A DNA stretch of 64,000 bases from Lichenicola cladoniae (GTDB lineage Bacteria > Pseudomonadota > Alphaproteobacteria > Acetobacterales > Acetobacteraceae). Within the stretch, counting starts at the first letter, position 1. Each line of letters opens with the position of its first letter. Shown piece after piece: positions 24,090-32,165 of this stretch. The translations under genes and the position numbers were made by a program. The notes below the pieces were generated by a model. The model saw only the letters and a program-made list of their open reading frames with translations. It was not told the origin of the DNA and did no database searches. The stretch is taken from assembly GCF_013201075.1 (NCBI RefSeq), contig NZ_CP053708.1, positions 4,035,501 through 4,099,500 of the forward strand, written 5' to 3'.

Positions 24090-26299
24090 CGCGCGGCGAG
24101 TCCAAGGAGCTGATGATACTTCCGGCCATGCCGCAGCATCGCCTGGGACGTGGCATCGCCATATTTGGCATGCTTGGCCAGGTCGACCTGCGAGACCACC
24201 ACCTGCAGGCCACGTGCCCGGATATCCGAGAGTTGCCGGAGTGCCGCCTTGATCGCCGACGCAGGAGTGTGACCCCAGCGGACCAGCAACAAGGTGGCTT
24301 CCACACTGGACGCCAGCAGCCCGGCATCGGAACTGACCAGCATCGGTGGGGAGTCGAGGATCACCAGGTCGTACTCCGCCTCGGCCTGCGCCATGAAGCG
24401 GTCGAAGGGCATCTGCGTCAGCAACCGGATCGGCGCCCTGTCCGCACGTCCGGCGGTAATGATGTCGAGGTTTGGAAGATGCTTGATTGCCGCATCGTTC
24501 ATCGTGACATCGCCGCGGATGATGTCTGCGAGCCCGGCGGCGCCGGCGTGCTGGCCGACCGTCGTGGTGAGCGAGGACCGGTACAGGTCGGCATCGACGA
24601 TCAACACGCGCTGGCCGCGTTCGGCGGCGGCCATTCCCAGCAGCCGCGAGCAGGTCGTCTTGCCTTCACGCGGCACCGCGGACGTCACCAGAACGCTGCG
24701 CGGAAGCTTGCCGTCCTGCGACCCGGCGAGACGCGCCCAGAGCACTGCCGCAGCATCCTGCAGCGTCTCCTGCTGCCGTTGCTCGGAGTGCCGCCGCAGA
24801 AAGGGGACGATGCCGAGCGGGCTGAAGCCGAGCAGCCGCTCGAAGCTCTCCGGTGTCCTCAGGCCTTTCGCCAGCATCTCACGCAGGGCGACCGCCGCCG
24901 AGGCCATGATGAGCCCGAGCACCAGTCCGGCCAGCACGATCAGGCTGCGATTGGGGGATGACGGACGGTCCGTGGGAACAGCCCAGGACAGCACCCGCAC
25001 ATTGATGCGGGGGAAGTTGAACTGGGGATCGGTCTCTTTGGAGCGCGTCAGGAAGGTCTGGTAGAAGGCGCTGTCCACCGCGGCCTCGCGCTCCTTGGCC
25101 TGCAGCCCGGTCTGGAGCGTGTCGGCCTGCTCGACGTGCAGACGGGCCTCGGCCATGCGTGCCGCCGTGGCGGCCCGGCTTGCCGACGCCATTTCATTGG
25201 CGCTCTGCAGGCTATGGATCAGCCGGCTCGTCTCGGCGGCGATCTGCGATCGGATGTCGCGGATCCGGGCATCGATCCCGATCTCGATCGGATGCGCATC
25301 GCCCAGCTGCGAACTGAGTTCGGCATTCTCCACGGTGAGCCGCGCTTCCTGCGCCCGAAGCTGCTGGATCACCGGGGAGTTCAGGACGGTGGAAACCTGT
25401 TGCGGTCCGGCACGGCTCGCATCGGCCAGCGCGACCGCGGCATCGGTCTGCCGGGCTTGGGCCGCGGTGAGCTGGGTGCTGACTTCGCCCACTTCCTGCT
25501 CGACGAGCAGCGAGTCTCGGCTGCGAAGCAACCCATGCTGGGTCTTGTACAACCCGACCGCCGCCGATGACGCGTCGGCCTTGTTCTTGAGCACGAGGAG
25601 CCGCTGGTCGATCCAGCTGTTTGCCAGGCGGGTCTGCTCGTCACGGATCCGCCCATGCTCGGCCATGTAGAGGTCGGCCATCGTGTTGACGATCGCAGCG
25701 GCGGTACGAGGATCGCCCGAGGTGAAGGCGATGCGGATCGCACGAGCCCGGCCGAGCGGGCCGACCACGAGGTGATTCTTGATGGACGCAACCACGTCGT
25801 TCATCGCCCGGTGGCCCGGTGCGACGGGACGCGCAGCTGCCCAGGAGGCAGGAAGCCTGTAGCCGAACAGGGCGGTCGGCATCGCCTCGAGCAGGCCGTG
25901 GCGAAGGGCCGGATTGAACTCAGGATTATCGACCAGCTTCAGCCGGTTGGCGACCTGCTCGATGAACTCGCGCGAATACAGTATCTCGAGCTCGGTGGCG
26001 ATCGCTTCCGCGTCCGCTCTGGTGTCGGTCAGCATCTCGTTCAGCGTGACCGCCTCCGGCTGGCTGGTCTCGATCACGACGGTGCTGGAGGATGTATATT
26101 GTCCCGGCAGATACTTCGCGACGACGACGCTGCTAGCCGTAACCAGCAGCAGCGTGGCCGCGAACACGTACTTGTGCCGTGCCACGACGCGATAGATGTC
26201 GCGCGGGATGCTGGTCTCGGTTGCCAGAAGCGGTGACTCCGCACGCCACGAAAAATCCGAGAGCGGTATGGAGTTCGGCGCGAGCATCTTGGATGGCAT
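24086..26299 (-). CDS. GumC-like polysaccharide copolymerase fused to a CapB-type ATPase
   Basis: The 737-residue protein begins with a Wzz domain (first membrane helix near 35-58, long coiled-coil periplasmic part, second helix near 440-465). It ends with a cytoplasmic P-loop ATPase: Walker A VPREGKTT, Walker A' VLIVDADLYRS and Walker B YDLVILDSPP. It controls chain length and bridges to the outer-membrane GumB-like protein. Unlike classical BY-kinases it has no clustered C-terminal tyrosines (the tail ends KYHQLLGLAAR), so tyrosine autophosphorylation may be reduced or absent. It is coupled upstream (TGATG) to the WecG-like gene and downstream (ATGA) to the polymerase. Confidence 0.9.
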   Translation of the reverse strand: MPSKMLAPNSIPLSDFSWRAESPLLATETSIPRDIYRVVARHKYVFAATLLLVTASSVVVAKYLPGQYTSSSTVVIETSQPEAVTLNEMLTDTRADAEAIATELEILYSREFIEQVANRLKLVDNPEFNPALRHGLLEAMPTALFGYRLPASWAAARPVAPGHRAMNDVVASIKNHLVVGPLGRARAIRIAFTSGDPRTAAAIVNTMADLYMAEHGRIRDEQTRLANSWIDQRLLVLKNKADASSAAVGLYKTQHGLLRSRDSLLVEQEVGEVSTQLTAAQARQTDAAVALADASRAGPQQVSTVLNSPVIQQLRAQEARLTVENAELSSQLGDAHPIEIGIDARIRDIRSQIAAETSRLIHSLQSANEMASASRAATAARMAEARLHVEQADTLQTGLQAKEREAAVDSAFYQTFLTRSKETDPQFNFPRINVRVLSWAVPTDRPSSPNRSLIVLAGLVLGLIMASAAVALREMLAKGLRTPESFERLLGFSPLGIVPFLRRHSEQRQQETLQDAAAVLWARLAGSQDGKLPRSVLVTSAVPREGKTTCSRLLGMAAAERGQRVLIVDADLYRSSLTTTVGQHAGAAGLADIIRGDVTMNDAAIKHLPNLDIITAGRADRAPIRLLTQMPFDRFMAQAEAEYDLVILDSPPMLVSSDAGLLASSVEATLLLVRWGHTPASAIKAALRQLSDIRARGLQVVVSQVDLAKHAKYGDATSQAMLRHGRKYHQLLGLAAR

Positions 26300-27177
26300 C
26301 AGGGTATTGCTCCGGTTCCTATTGCGTCCCTCGATGGCAACTCGATTGACTGGGATGGCCTGATCTCCGTGAGGCGATCGGACCTTCTACGCAACGACAT
26401 TTGACAGGCCGCGAGGACGACAGCCACGACAAAGGGTGGGTAGTCCAGAAGGTAACGGCGCCACAGGCGCCGAGGCTCCTTCGCAAGCCGGTAGGCCCAG
26501 CGAAGGTTCAGCCTGTCGATCCAGGCCGGATAATAGTCCATTCCGCCGTTCAGCTGGTCGAGATATCCGCCACAGGTAAAGCCGCAGCCCGTCCAACCCG
26601 CGCCCTTGAGAGCGAGCAGCATCTTCTCCTGGTGATCCGACCCCATCCCGCAGATGACGATGTCCGGATCGAGCGCGACCAGCTTCCGCGTCCTGACATC
26701 GGTGTCGCCGTAGCCGTGGAATGCACCGACGAACCGGAGCATTGGAAACGCGTCGGCGAGCCGCTGCATCGCCTGTTCCGCCGAACCCGGCTCTCCGCCG
26801 ACGAGCGCTACGGTATAGCCGTACTGCTCGGCCAGACCGAGCAGCTTCGGAGCGAGGGACGTCGTGTCGAAGCTTATCCTGGCCGCCGGGATATGGTGGA
26901 TCAGCCGGACGGCAAGGCTCAGCCCTGATCCGTCGGGAAGGACCGCATCGAACGCGGCAAGCCGGTCGGCATAACCTGGCCGGCTGGTTGCGACTGCGCA
27001 CGAGGACGGATTGACGAACGTGACCAGATACGGCGTTCGCGAAGCGAGATTGCGCGCGACGGCATCGAGAACGCCTGTTGTATCAAAGGTCGCGTCGACC
27101 GGTAAACCGAGGGTCCGCGTTCGACGCAGGCCGGACACGGAACCCGATGCGGTCTGCGTTGTTATGATGTCCAACAT
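26299..27177 (-). CDS. WecG/TagA/CpsF-family glycosyltransferase (GT26)
   Basis: A 292-residue protein of the GT26 fold. Marks include TFVNPSSCAVA, DAVLPDGSGLSLAVRL (family DG motif), ALVGGEPGSAEQAM, ICGMGSDHQEKML and the C-terminal RLAKEPRRLWRRYLLDYP. Relatives are WecG, TagA and GumM. They add the next sugar to an undecaprenyl-diphosphate-linked unit at the inner face of the membrane. The start ATG 27177 is fixed by AGGGA seven bases upstream; a longer in-frame extension to 27255 has no such site. It is the first gene of the eight-gene operon. Confidence 0.9.
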   Translation of the reverse strand: MLDIITTQTASGSVSGLRRTRTLGLPVDATFDTTGVLDAVARNLASRTPYLVTFVNPSSCAVATSRPGYADRLAAFDAVLPDGSGLSLAVRLIHHIPAARISFDTTSLAPKLLGLAEQYGYTVALVGGEPGSAEQAMQRLADAFPMLRFVGAFHGYGDTDVRTRKLVALDPDIVICGMGSDHQEKMLLALKGAGWTGCGFTCGGYLDQLNGGMDYYPAWIDRLNLRWAYRLAKEPRRLWRRYLLDYPPFVVAVVLAACQMSLRRRSDRLTEIRPSQSIELPSRDAIGTGAIP

Positions 27178-27535
27178 CGTCGTCCCTGGCTTGAAAAGAA
27201 CCGGCGTCCGCTCATCGCGATGGACGCACAGGCCGACTGCACAGAGACCACACATCAGTTCGGAATCGTCGGGCGATAAAGGCGCATAATCCTATGCACT
27301 TTATGTCGCGTGGCATCCCTATGGATTAGGCCACACGCGCTTCCTGACGGCTGCGCGCGCCGGAACCATGGTCCGTCTATTATTTTCCGGACATCGATAC
27401 CGAATCACGATTGTCATTTCGATGAGTCAACTGCTACGGAATGCGTCGATATGACCCCATGTAAAGCGGCGTCTTCTTCGTCGCGCCGGATGGCGTAGCA
27501 AAACGCATCCGGCCAGGAACAGGACACCTCGATCC
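27178..27535. promoter_or_regulatory. Divergent promoter region with two dyads (EPS operon / prs)
   Basis: A gap of 358 bases between the EPS operon (minus) and the PRPP synthetase gene (plus). It contains GCATA-ATCC-TATGC at 27284-27297 and a larger dyad at 27310-27334, whose core (27315-27329) matches one at 33333-33347. No coding frame here is convincing. The location fits binding sites for a regulator that controls both transcription units. Confidence 0.5.
27315..27329. promoter_or_regulatory. Candidate operator: ATCC-CTAT-GGATTAG dyad
   Basis: Inner arms ATCC/GGAT are separated by four bases; outer arms GTGGC (27310-27314) and GCCAC (27330-27334) extend the dyad. The core differs from the one at 33333-33347 at only two of 15 positions. 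Both lie in divergent gaps of the EPS locus, so they may bind the LuxR-type regulator encoded at 29158-30183. Confidence 0.4.
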
Positions 27536-28468
27536 ATGAAGATCGTCGCAGGCAACGGAAATATCCCTCTTGCCCAGGCCGTGGCTTCCGCGCTGGAGCT
27601 TCCACTGACCAAGGCGATCGTCCGGCGGTTCGCCGACATGGAGATATTCGTCGAGATCCAGGAAAACGTCCGTGGCCAGGATGTCTTCGTGATCCAGAGC
27701 ACGTCCTATCCGGCGAACGACAACCTGATGGAACTGCTGATCATGCTGGACGCGCTCAGGCGTGGCTCGGCGCGCAGGATCACGGCGGTCATTCCGTATT
27801 TCGGATATGCCAGGCAGGACAGGAAGTCGTCGCCGCGCAGTCCGATCAGCGCGAAGCTGGTCGCGAACCTGCTGACCGAGGCAGGCGCAAACCGGATCCT
27901 GACGCTGGACCTGCATGCCAGCCAGATCCAGGGCTTCTTCGATATCCCGGTCGACAACCTCTATGCGGCGCCGCTGTTTGCCGAAGACGCCAAGAAACGC
28001 TTTCTCACGCGCGAGATGATGATCGTGTCGCCCGATGTCGGCGGTGTGATTCGGGCCCGGGAGCTCGCGCGACGACTGGAAACCGATCTCGCGATCATCG
28101 ACAAGCGTCGGGAGCGGGCGGGAGTGTCCGAGGTGATGAACGTCATCGGCGACGTTTACGGCCGGGACTGCATCCTGGTCGACGATATCTGCGACAGCGG
28201 CGGAACACTCTGCAACGCGGCGGCGGCATTGCAACGCAACGGTGCAAGATCCATCAATGCCTATATCACCCACGGCGTCCTGTCCGCGGGTGCTGTCGAA
28301 CGGGTGGCGTCCTCGGTGTTCAGCATGATGACCATCACCGACAGCATCGTCGCGACGGAAGCCACCCGGACGGCGTCGAACATCAGGCAGGCAACGATCG
28401 CGCCACTGCTTGCAGAGGCCATGCGTCGCATCGCCGACGAGAGCTCGGTCAGTTCGCTGTTCGACTAG
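27536..28468 (+). CDS. prs: Ribose-phosphate pyrophosphokinase (PRPP synthetase)
   Basis: A 310-residue cytoplasmic enzyme that makes PRPP from ribose 5-phosphate and ATP. Marks are [10 protein letters not shown] near the N-terminus, [18 protein letters not shown] (ATP-binding flexible loop), [12 protein letters not shown] with catalytic His, and the PRPP loop DDICDSGGT, in which the usual DTGGT reads DSGGT. PRPP normally feeds nucleotides, His and Trp, but it is also the donor for polyprenyl phosphoribosyltransferases such as the one suggested at 12716-14206. It lies divergent from the EPS operon, an unusual setting. ATG 27536 follows an AGGA some distance upstream. Confidence 0.95.
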   Translation: MKIVAGNGNIPLAQAVASALELPLTKAIVRRFADMEIFVEIQENVRGQDVFVIQSTSYPANDNLMELLIMLDALRRGSARRITAVIPYFGYARQDRKSSPRSPISAKLVANLLTEAGANRILTLDLHASQIQGFFDIPVDNLYAAPLFAEDAKKRFLTREMMIVSPDVGGVIRARELARRLETDLAIIDKRRERAGVSEVMNVIGDVYGRDCILVDDICDSGGTLCNAAAALQRNGARSINAYITHGVLSAGAVERVASSVFSMMTITDSIVATEATRTASNIRQATIAPLLAEAMRRIADESSVSSLFD

Positions 28469-28514
28469 CCGGCTGCTCCAAGAATATACGGCCAAGGTCG
28501 GGATAAGGAAGATC

Positions 28515-29120
28515 ATGGATTTCGCTGCAGCAGGATCCTCGTCGGTGCTCGAGCGTCTCTACGCGCGAACCCTTGCTCTCGCAGCCACGAGACGAGCGCC
28601 TCTGTGGCTGGCGTTGATCGCGGTGGCCGAGGGCAGCTTCTTTCCGGTCCCGCCGGACGTCCTGCTGATCCCGATGGTGCTGGCGCGACGGGATCTGGCC
28701 TGGCGCCTTGCAGGATTATGCACGCTGGCCAGCCTGTGCGGCGGAACCATCGGCTGGCTCATCGGCGCGGAGGCAATCCGACTGGCGGCTGGCGTCATCC
28801 ATTTCTATCATGCGGAGGCCGCACTCGCGCTCTACGTGCACCGCTTTGCCCAGTACGGGTTCAGCGTCATTCTCCTGAAGGGTCTCACTCCAATACCCTA
28901 CAAGATCATCGCGATTGCTGCCGGGGCTGCCCACTACAGCCTGCCCCTGTTCCTGCTGGCCAGCCTGATCACCCGTGGGTTCCGCTTCTTCCTGCTTGCC
29001 GGGCTGCTCCATCGCTTCGGCGCACCGATCCAGACATTCATCGAGCGCCGGCTGACGATCCTCGCACTCGGGTTCGCAATCCTGATCGTGGCCGGCATCC
29101 TGGTAGCTGTGCGTGTGTAG
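28515..29120 (+). CDS. YqaA/DedA-like VTT-domain membrane protein
   Basis: A 201-residue protein with about five hydrophobic segments and the family signature GSFFPVPPDVLLIPMVLARR followed by LKGLTPIPYKIIAIAAG and LASLITRGFRFFLLAGLL. VTT/DedA proteins move lipids across membranes; two DedA subgroups were recently shown to recycle undecaprenyl phosphate. Lying 46 bases after prs in an EPS locus, it could recycle the carrier lipid or flip a lipid-linked sugar. ATG 28515 has AAGGA upstream and is preferred over a longer frame from 28410. It is convergent with the LuxR-type regulator. Confidence 0.82.
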   Translation: MDFAAAGSSSVLERLYARTLALAATRRAPLWLALIAVAEGSFFPVPPDVLLIPMVLARRDLAWRLAGLCTLASLCGGTIGWLIGAEAIRLAAGVIHFYHAEAALALYVHRFAQYGFSVILLKGLTPIPYKIIAIAAGAAHYSLPLFLLASLITRGFRFFLLAGLLHRFGAPIQTFIERRLTILALGFAILIVAGILVAVRV

Positions 29121-29157
29121 GGCGTGGCCGACGGGGGTGTTTACGACGGCGTGCCCG

Positions 29158-30183
29158 TCACATCGGCAGGGAACTGATCGCGGCGGCCATCGAAGGCAGG
29201 ACCGCGACGATCTCGGACGGGATGGACTGCTGCATGAGCAGGCCGTCTTCGACCGAAAGGTCCGTCCGCAGGGACAGCGCAGCAAGCGCCGGGTCGGCAA
29301 CTCCTTGGCGAGCGGTCATGGTCTGGTTGAGACCCCAGATCGCGGCCTGGGTGCGATTGCTTACGTTGATCTTCCGGAGCAGCCCCTTGATGTGGACCTT
29401 GACCGTCGCTTCCGCGATGTCGAGCCTGCGGGCGATCATCTTGTTCGCGCAGCCCTCGACGAGACACTGCAGGATCTGCGTCTCCCGGTCCGAAAGGCCG
29501 AGGTTGCGCGCAACGACCGGGCGGGTCCGGTCGAGGAGCGACGCTGCATCGGCGGCCGCGAACACGCCGGCACAGACGATGGTTTCCTCGCTGCCAGGCA
29601 GGGGTGCCGTCGGTTGGACAAACCGCGTATGAGTTGCCACGACGGCTCGACGATCCGGCATGGCTTGCGCGTCCCACACCGTCATATCGCCGAATTCGCG
29701 ACAGGCCGCGAACACCTCGGACGCCACCGCGAGCGGCAGAACATGCTGGCCAAGCATGACCAGGATCAAAGCGGCCCGGAATGCCTCGCCGGAGATATCC
29801 TTCAGGATAATCCCATCCACTCCGCACAGCACGGCCGCGACCAGGTCGGCCGGGGTGCACGCCGGCATCAGGAGGACGATCTTGGTCCTGGGATCGCGTT
29901 TCCGGGTGGCGCGGATCGTGGCGAGCTGCGGCTCGACGCTGCGTTGCGGATCGAGGCTGCAGATCACCATGTCGACCGGATCGTCCTCAGCCCGGTTGGC
30001 CGTGACGAACGCCTCGTCGATGTCGGCGGTCGCGGCAACGACATGGAACGAAGAGCCGTGAAGGATACCGGTCAGTCCCTCCCTGAACAGACGGGTGTTG
30101 TCGACCAGGATCACCTCGTAACGATCGGTACGTCGTGGGGTGGGGAGCATGATCGCGGTTGCACCTCCAACGAGGGTCTTCAT
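29158..30183 (-). CDS. LuxR/FixJ-type transcription regulator with degenerate receiver
   Basis: A 341-residue protein. The N-terminal receiver-like domain (about 22-145) keeps the conserved Lys (GIILKDIS), but the acid pocket reads VDN and the phosphoacceptor Asp is replaced by Ser76 (DMVICSLDP). A linker and a C-terminal LuxR HTH (about 230-295: LSDRETQILQCLVEG, TVKVHIKGLLRKI) follow. It probably regulates the surrounding EPS genes without classical phosphorylation. ATG 30183 has GGAG upstream. The gene is monocistronic, with a 15-base dyad about 95 bases upstream (30277-30291) that may be its own operator. Confidence 0.88.
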   Translation of the reverse strand: MKTLVGGATAIMLPTPRRTDRYEVILVDNTRLFREGLTGILHGSSFHVVAATADIDEAFVTANRAEDDPVDMVICSLDPQRSVEPQLATIRATRKRDPRTKIVLLMPACTPADLVAAVLCGVDGIILKDISGEAFRAALILVMLGQHVLPLAVASEVFAACREFGDMTVWDAQAMPDRRAVVATHTRFVQPTAPLPGSEETIVCAGVFAAADAASLLDRTRPVVARNLGLSDRETQILQCLVEGCANKMIARRLDIAEATVKVHIKGLLRKINVSNRTQAAIWGLNQTMTARQGVADPALAALSLRTDLSVEDGLLMQQSIPSEIVAVLPSMAAAISSLPM

Positions 30184-30639
30184 AAGCGGCTTCTCCAGAT
30201 GGTGTCGGGCATGCGTCCGGCAGATGCATGTACCGACGGTCGGCTTCAGGCAGTGTCGGTTTTCAGATGATAGTTTTACGATCGAATCGTAATAACATGG
30301 TCTATTCGGATGCTTTGATTGAAAGCCGACTAAGCAAGTCAACGGGATGTGACCGTCTGTGGAAGTCTATCGCGAGGTATAGATCCGCTTTGCGTTTCGA
30401 TTCTTCAATGACGTTCTTTTCTGTAACCTAGAATTTCTTAAGGTCCGCAACTTGTTACGAGATCGCTTCATCAACTAGGATGTCGTCAGTCATTCTGACA
30501 AGAACTAATTCAAAGTTGATGGTTTATTAGCGAATAAGCTACTCGACGCTTAGGTGGGGCGTGCTTTGCCTTTAAAGGCTCGCTCGGCGGCCACAGCCGG
30601 TCGCTCAGTGAGCCGGAACCGCCCGGCAGACTGGTGCGC
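30184..30639. promoter_or_regulatory. AT-rich regulatory gap upstream of the LuxR-type gene
   Basis: About 455 bases without a gene, conspicuously AT-richer than its surroundings between roughly 30250 and 30560. It holds the promoter of the regulator and the 3' flank of the priming transferase. Visible elements are the dyad at 30277-30291 and the 12-base palindrome GCCTTTAAAGGC near 30568. A small RNA or an H-NS/MucR-like silencing site could lie here; neither is proven. Confidence 0.45.
30277..30291. promoter_or_regulatory. Perfect dyad TACGAT-CGA-ATCGTA upstream of the LuxR-type gene
   Basis: A 15-base perfect inverted repeat about 95 bases upstream of the regulator start, embedded in AT-rich DNA (GTTT on one side, ATAAC on the other). 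Size and symmetry suit a LuxR- or TetR-type dimer. It is unlike the ATCC-N4-GGAT dyads found in the divergent gaps. Confidence 0.4.
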
Positions 30640-32157
30640 CTAGTACGCCTGACGGTGGAACAGGACGCCGAAGGCGGTCTGGATGATGATCCTGAGGTCG
30701 AACATCAAGGACCAGCGCTGGATATAGGCAAGGTCGAACTCGATACGTTTCTGCATCTTTTCCAGCGTATCGGTCTCGCCGCGTAGCCCGTTCACCTGGG
30801 CCCAGCCGGTGATCCCCGGCTGCACGCGATGCCGGCCGAGGTAGTCGTCGATCAGGGCCGCATACTGGGCATTGTGGGCGATCGCATGCGGACGCGGCCC
30901 AACCAGCGACATCTCCCCACGCAGCACGTTGAAGAGCTGCGGCAATTCGTCGAGGCTGGATTTCCGCAGATACCGGCCCAGCCGGGTCACGCGCTGGTCG
31001 TTTCGGGACGCCTGGATCACTTCCGCATCGTCCGGGATCGGCCGGTGCACCATGCTTCGGAATTTGTAGACGGTAATGGGGTTGTTGTTGAAGCCGAGGC
31101 GCTTCTGCCGGAACAAGGCCGGACCCGGGCTGTCGAGCCTGACGGACGCGGCGATCAGCAGCATCACCGGCGAGAGTGCCGCCAGCATCAGGCATCCGAG
31201 TATCAGATCCTCGAGCCGCTTGAAGACGACGTCCCAGCCCGGCAGCGGCCTCCGGCAGACCACGAGCGTCGGATTGCCCATCATCAGTTCGGCCTGGCAA
31301 TGTGGGCCCACGAATGCCGGCGGCAGCAACGGGCACAGGCGTACCGTGGTCGGGATGCTCGACAGTTTCCGCAAGGTCTCCTGGAGCATCGGACTGCCGG
31401 GCCAGGAGGTCGTCACCACCACATCGTCGATACGGAACAACTGGGACAGCGCGATCAGGTCATCGACCGAGGACACGCGGGTACCCGGCGTCGGCGGGAC
31501 CGCCGAGGCGGAAAAGACCCCGAGCAGCCGGGCCTCCCGGGTGGAATCGTGCTGGAGCTGCTGGGCGAGAACATGCCCGGTGCCGTCCAGGTCGACGACC
31601 GCCACCATCCTGGCGAACCGCCCCTGCCGGCGCCAGCGTCCGAGCTCGCGCACCGCGAAGATTCGCACCAGGCTCAACCCGGTCAGGCCGATCGCGAACC
31701 ACAACGCGACCCATAGGCGGGGGTAGGTCGCGGAAATCCGCAGCAGGTAGGCTGCGACCAGCAGCATGACGATGGTCAGCGTCCAGCTCCGGAGCACCTC
31801 GATCAGCTGGGACGACAGCCGCGCCGTGGTTTCCCGCGCATCGACCGTGCCTCCGTGCATCAGCTTGAACATGATGAGGATGGCGAGACTGGCGGCGGTG
31901 CCGACATGCAGCATCGGGAACACGAGACCGAAGCGGATGAGCGACGCCACCGCGCAGGCAAGCCCGATGACGATCGCGTCGCCGACGACGACAATCCCCT
32001 TGAAGAACCTGACCGGATCGAGCGACGAGGTCAGCGCGCGTGCATCCGCCTGCGCATCGTGCCATTCCGCACCATCGTGCAGCCGGTGCTGCGGCGCCCG
32101 GTGGGCCATGTTGACGACCATGGAGTCGGCCGGCATCGAATTGAGATGAGTGCGCAT
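30640..32157 (-). CDS. Priming glycosyltransferase: undecaprenyl-phosphate hexose-1-phosphate transferase (GumD/WcaJ type)
   Basis: A 505-residue polyisoprenyl-phosphate hexose-1-phosphate transferase. The N-terminal half has about five hydrophobic segments and a nucleotide-binding-like region (RMVAVVDLDGTGH). The C-terminal catalytic half has KRLEDLILG, DSPGPALFRQKRLGFNN, KSSLDELPQLFNVLRGEMSLVGPRPHA and RHRVQPGITGWAQVNG, and ends HRQAY like its homologues. It attaches the first sugar phosphate (glucose in GumD/WcaJ) to undecaprenyl phosphate and so starts EPS synthesis. It follows the next glycosyltransferase by eight bases. Several in-frame ATGs exist near the N-terminus; I kept 32157. Confidence 0.93.
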   Translation of the reverse strand: MRTHLNSMPADSMVVNMAHRAPQHRLHDGAEWHDAQADARALTSSLDPVRFFKGIVVVGDAIVIGLACAVASLIRFGLVFPMLHVGTAASLAILIMFKLMHGGTVDARETTARLSSQLIEVLRSWTLTIVMLLVAAYLLRISATYPRLWVALWFAIGLTGLSLVRIFAVRELGRWRRQGRFARMVAVVDLDGTGHVLAQQLQHDSTREARLLGVFSASAVPPTPGTRVSSVDDLIALSQLFRIDDVVVTTSWPGSPMLQETLRKLSSIPTTVRLCPLLPPAFVGPHCQAELMMGNPTLVVCRRPLPGWDVVFKRLEDLILGCLMLAALSPVMLLIAASVRLDSPGPALFRQKRLGFNNNPITVYKFRSMVHRPIPDDAEVIQASRNDQRVTRLGRYLRKSSLDELPQLFNVLRGEMSLVGPRPHAIAHNAQYAALIDDYLGRHRVQPGITGWAQVNGLRGETDTLEKMQKRIEFDLAYIQRWSLMFDLRIIIQTAFGVLFHRQAY

Positions 32158-32165
32158 GGACCGGA

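Noticed and set aside
11279-28468. Search for DprE1/DprE2-like epimerase genes that would make arabinofuranose
   Set aside because: No FAD oxidoreductase/SDR pair of that kind was found in the EPS locus. The SDR at 42970-43704 lacks a DprE1-like partner and belongs to a LysR-linked unit.
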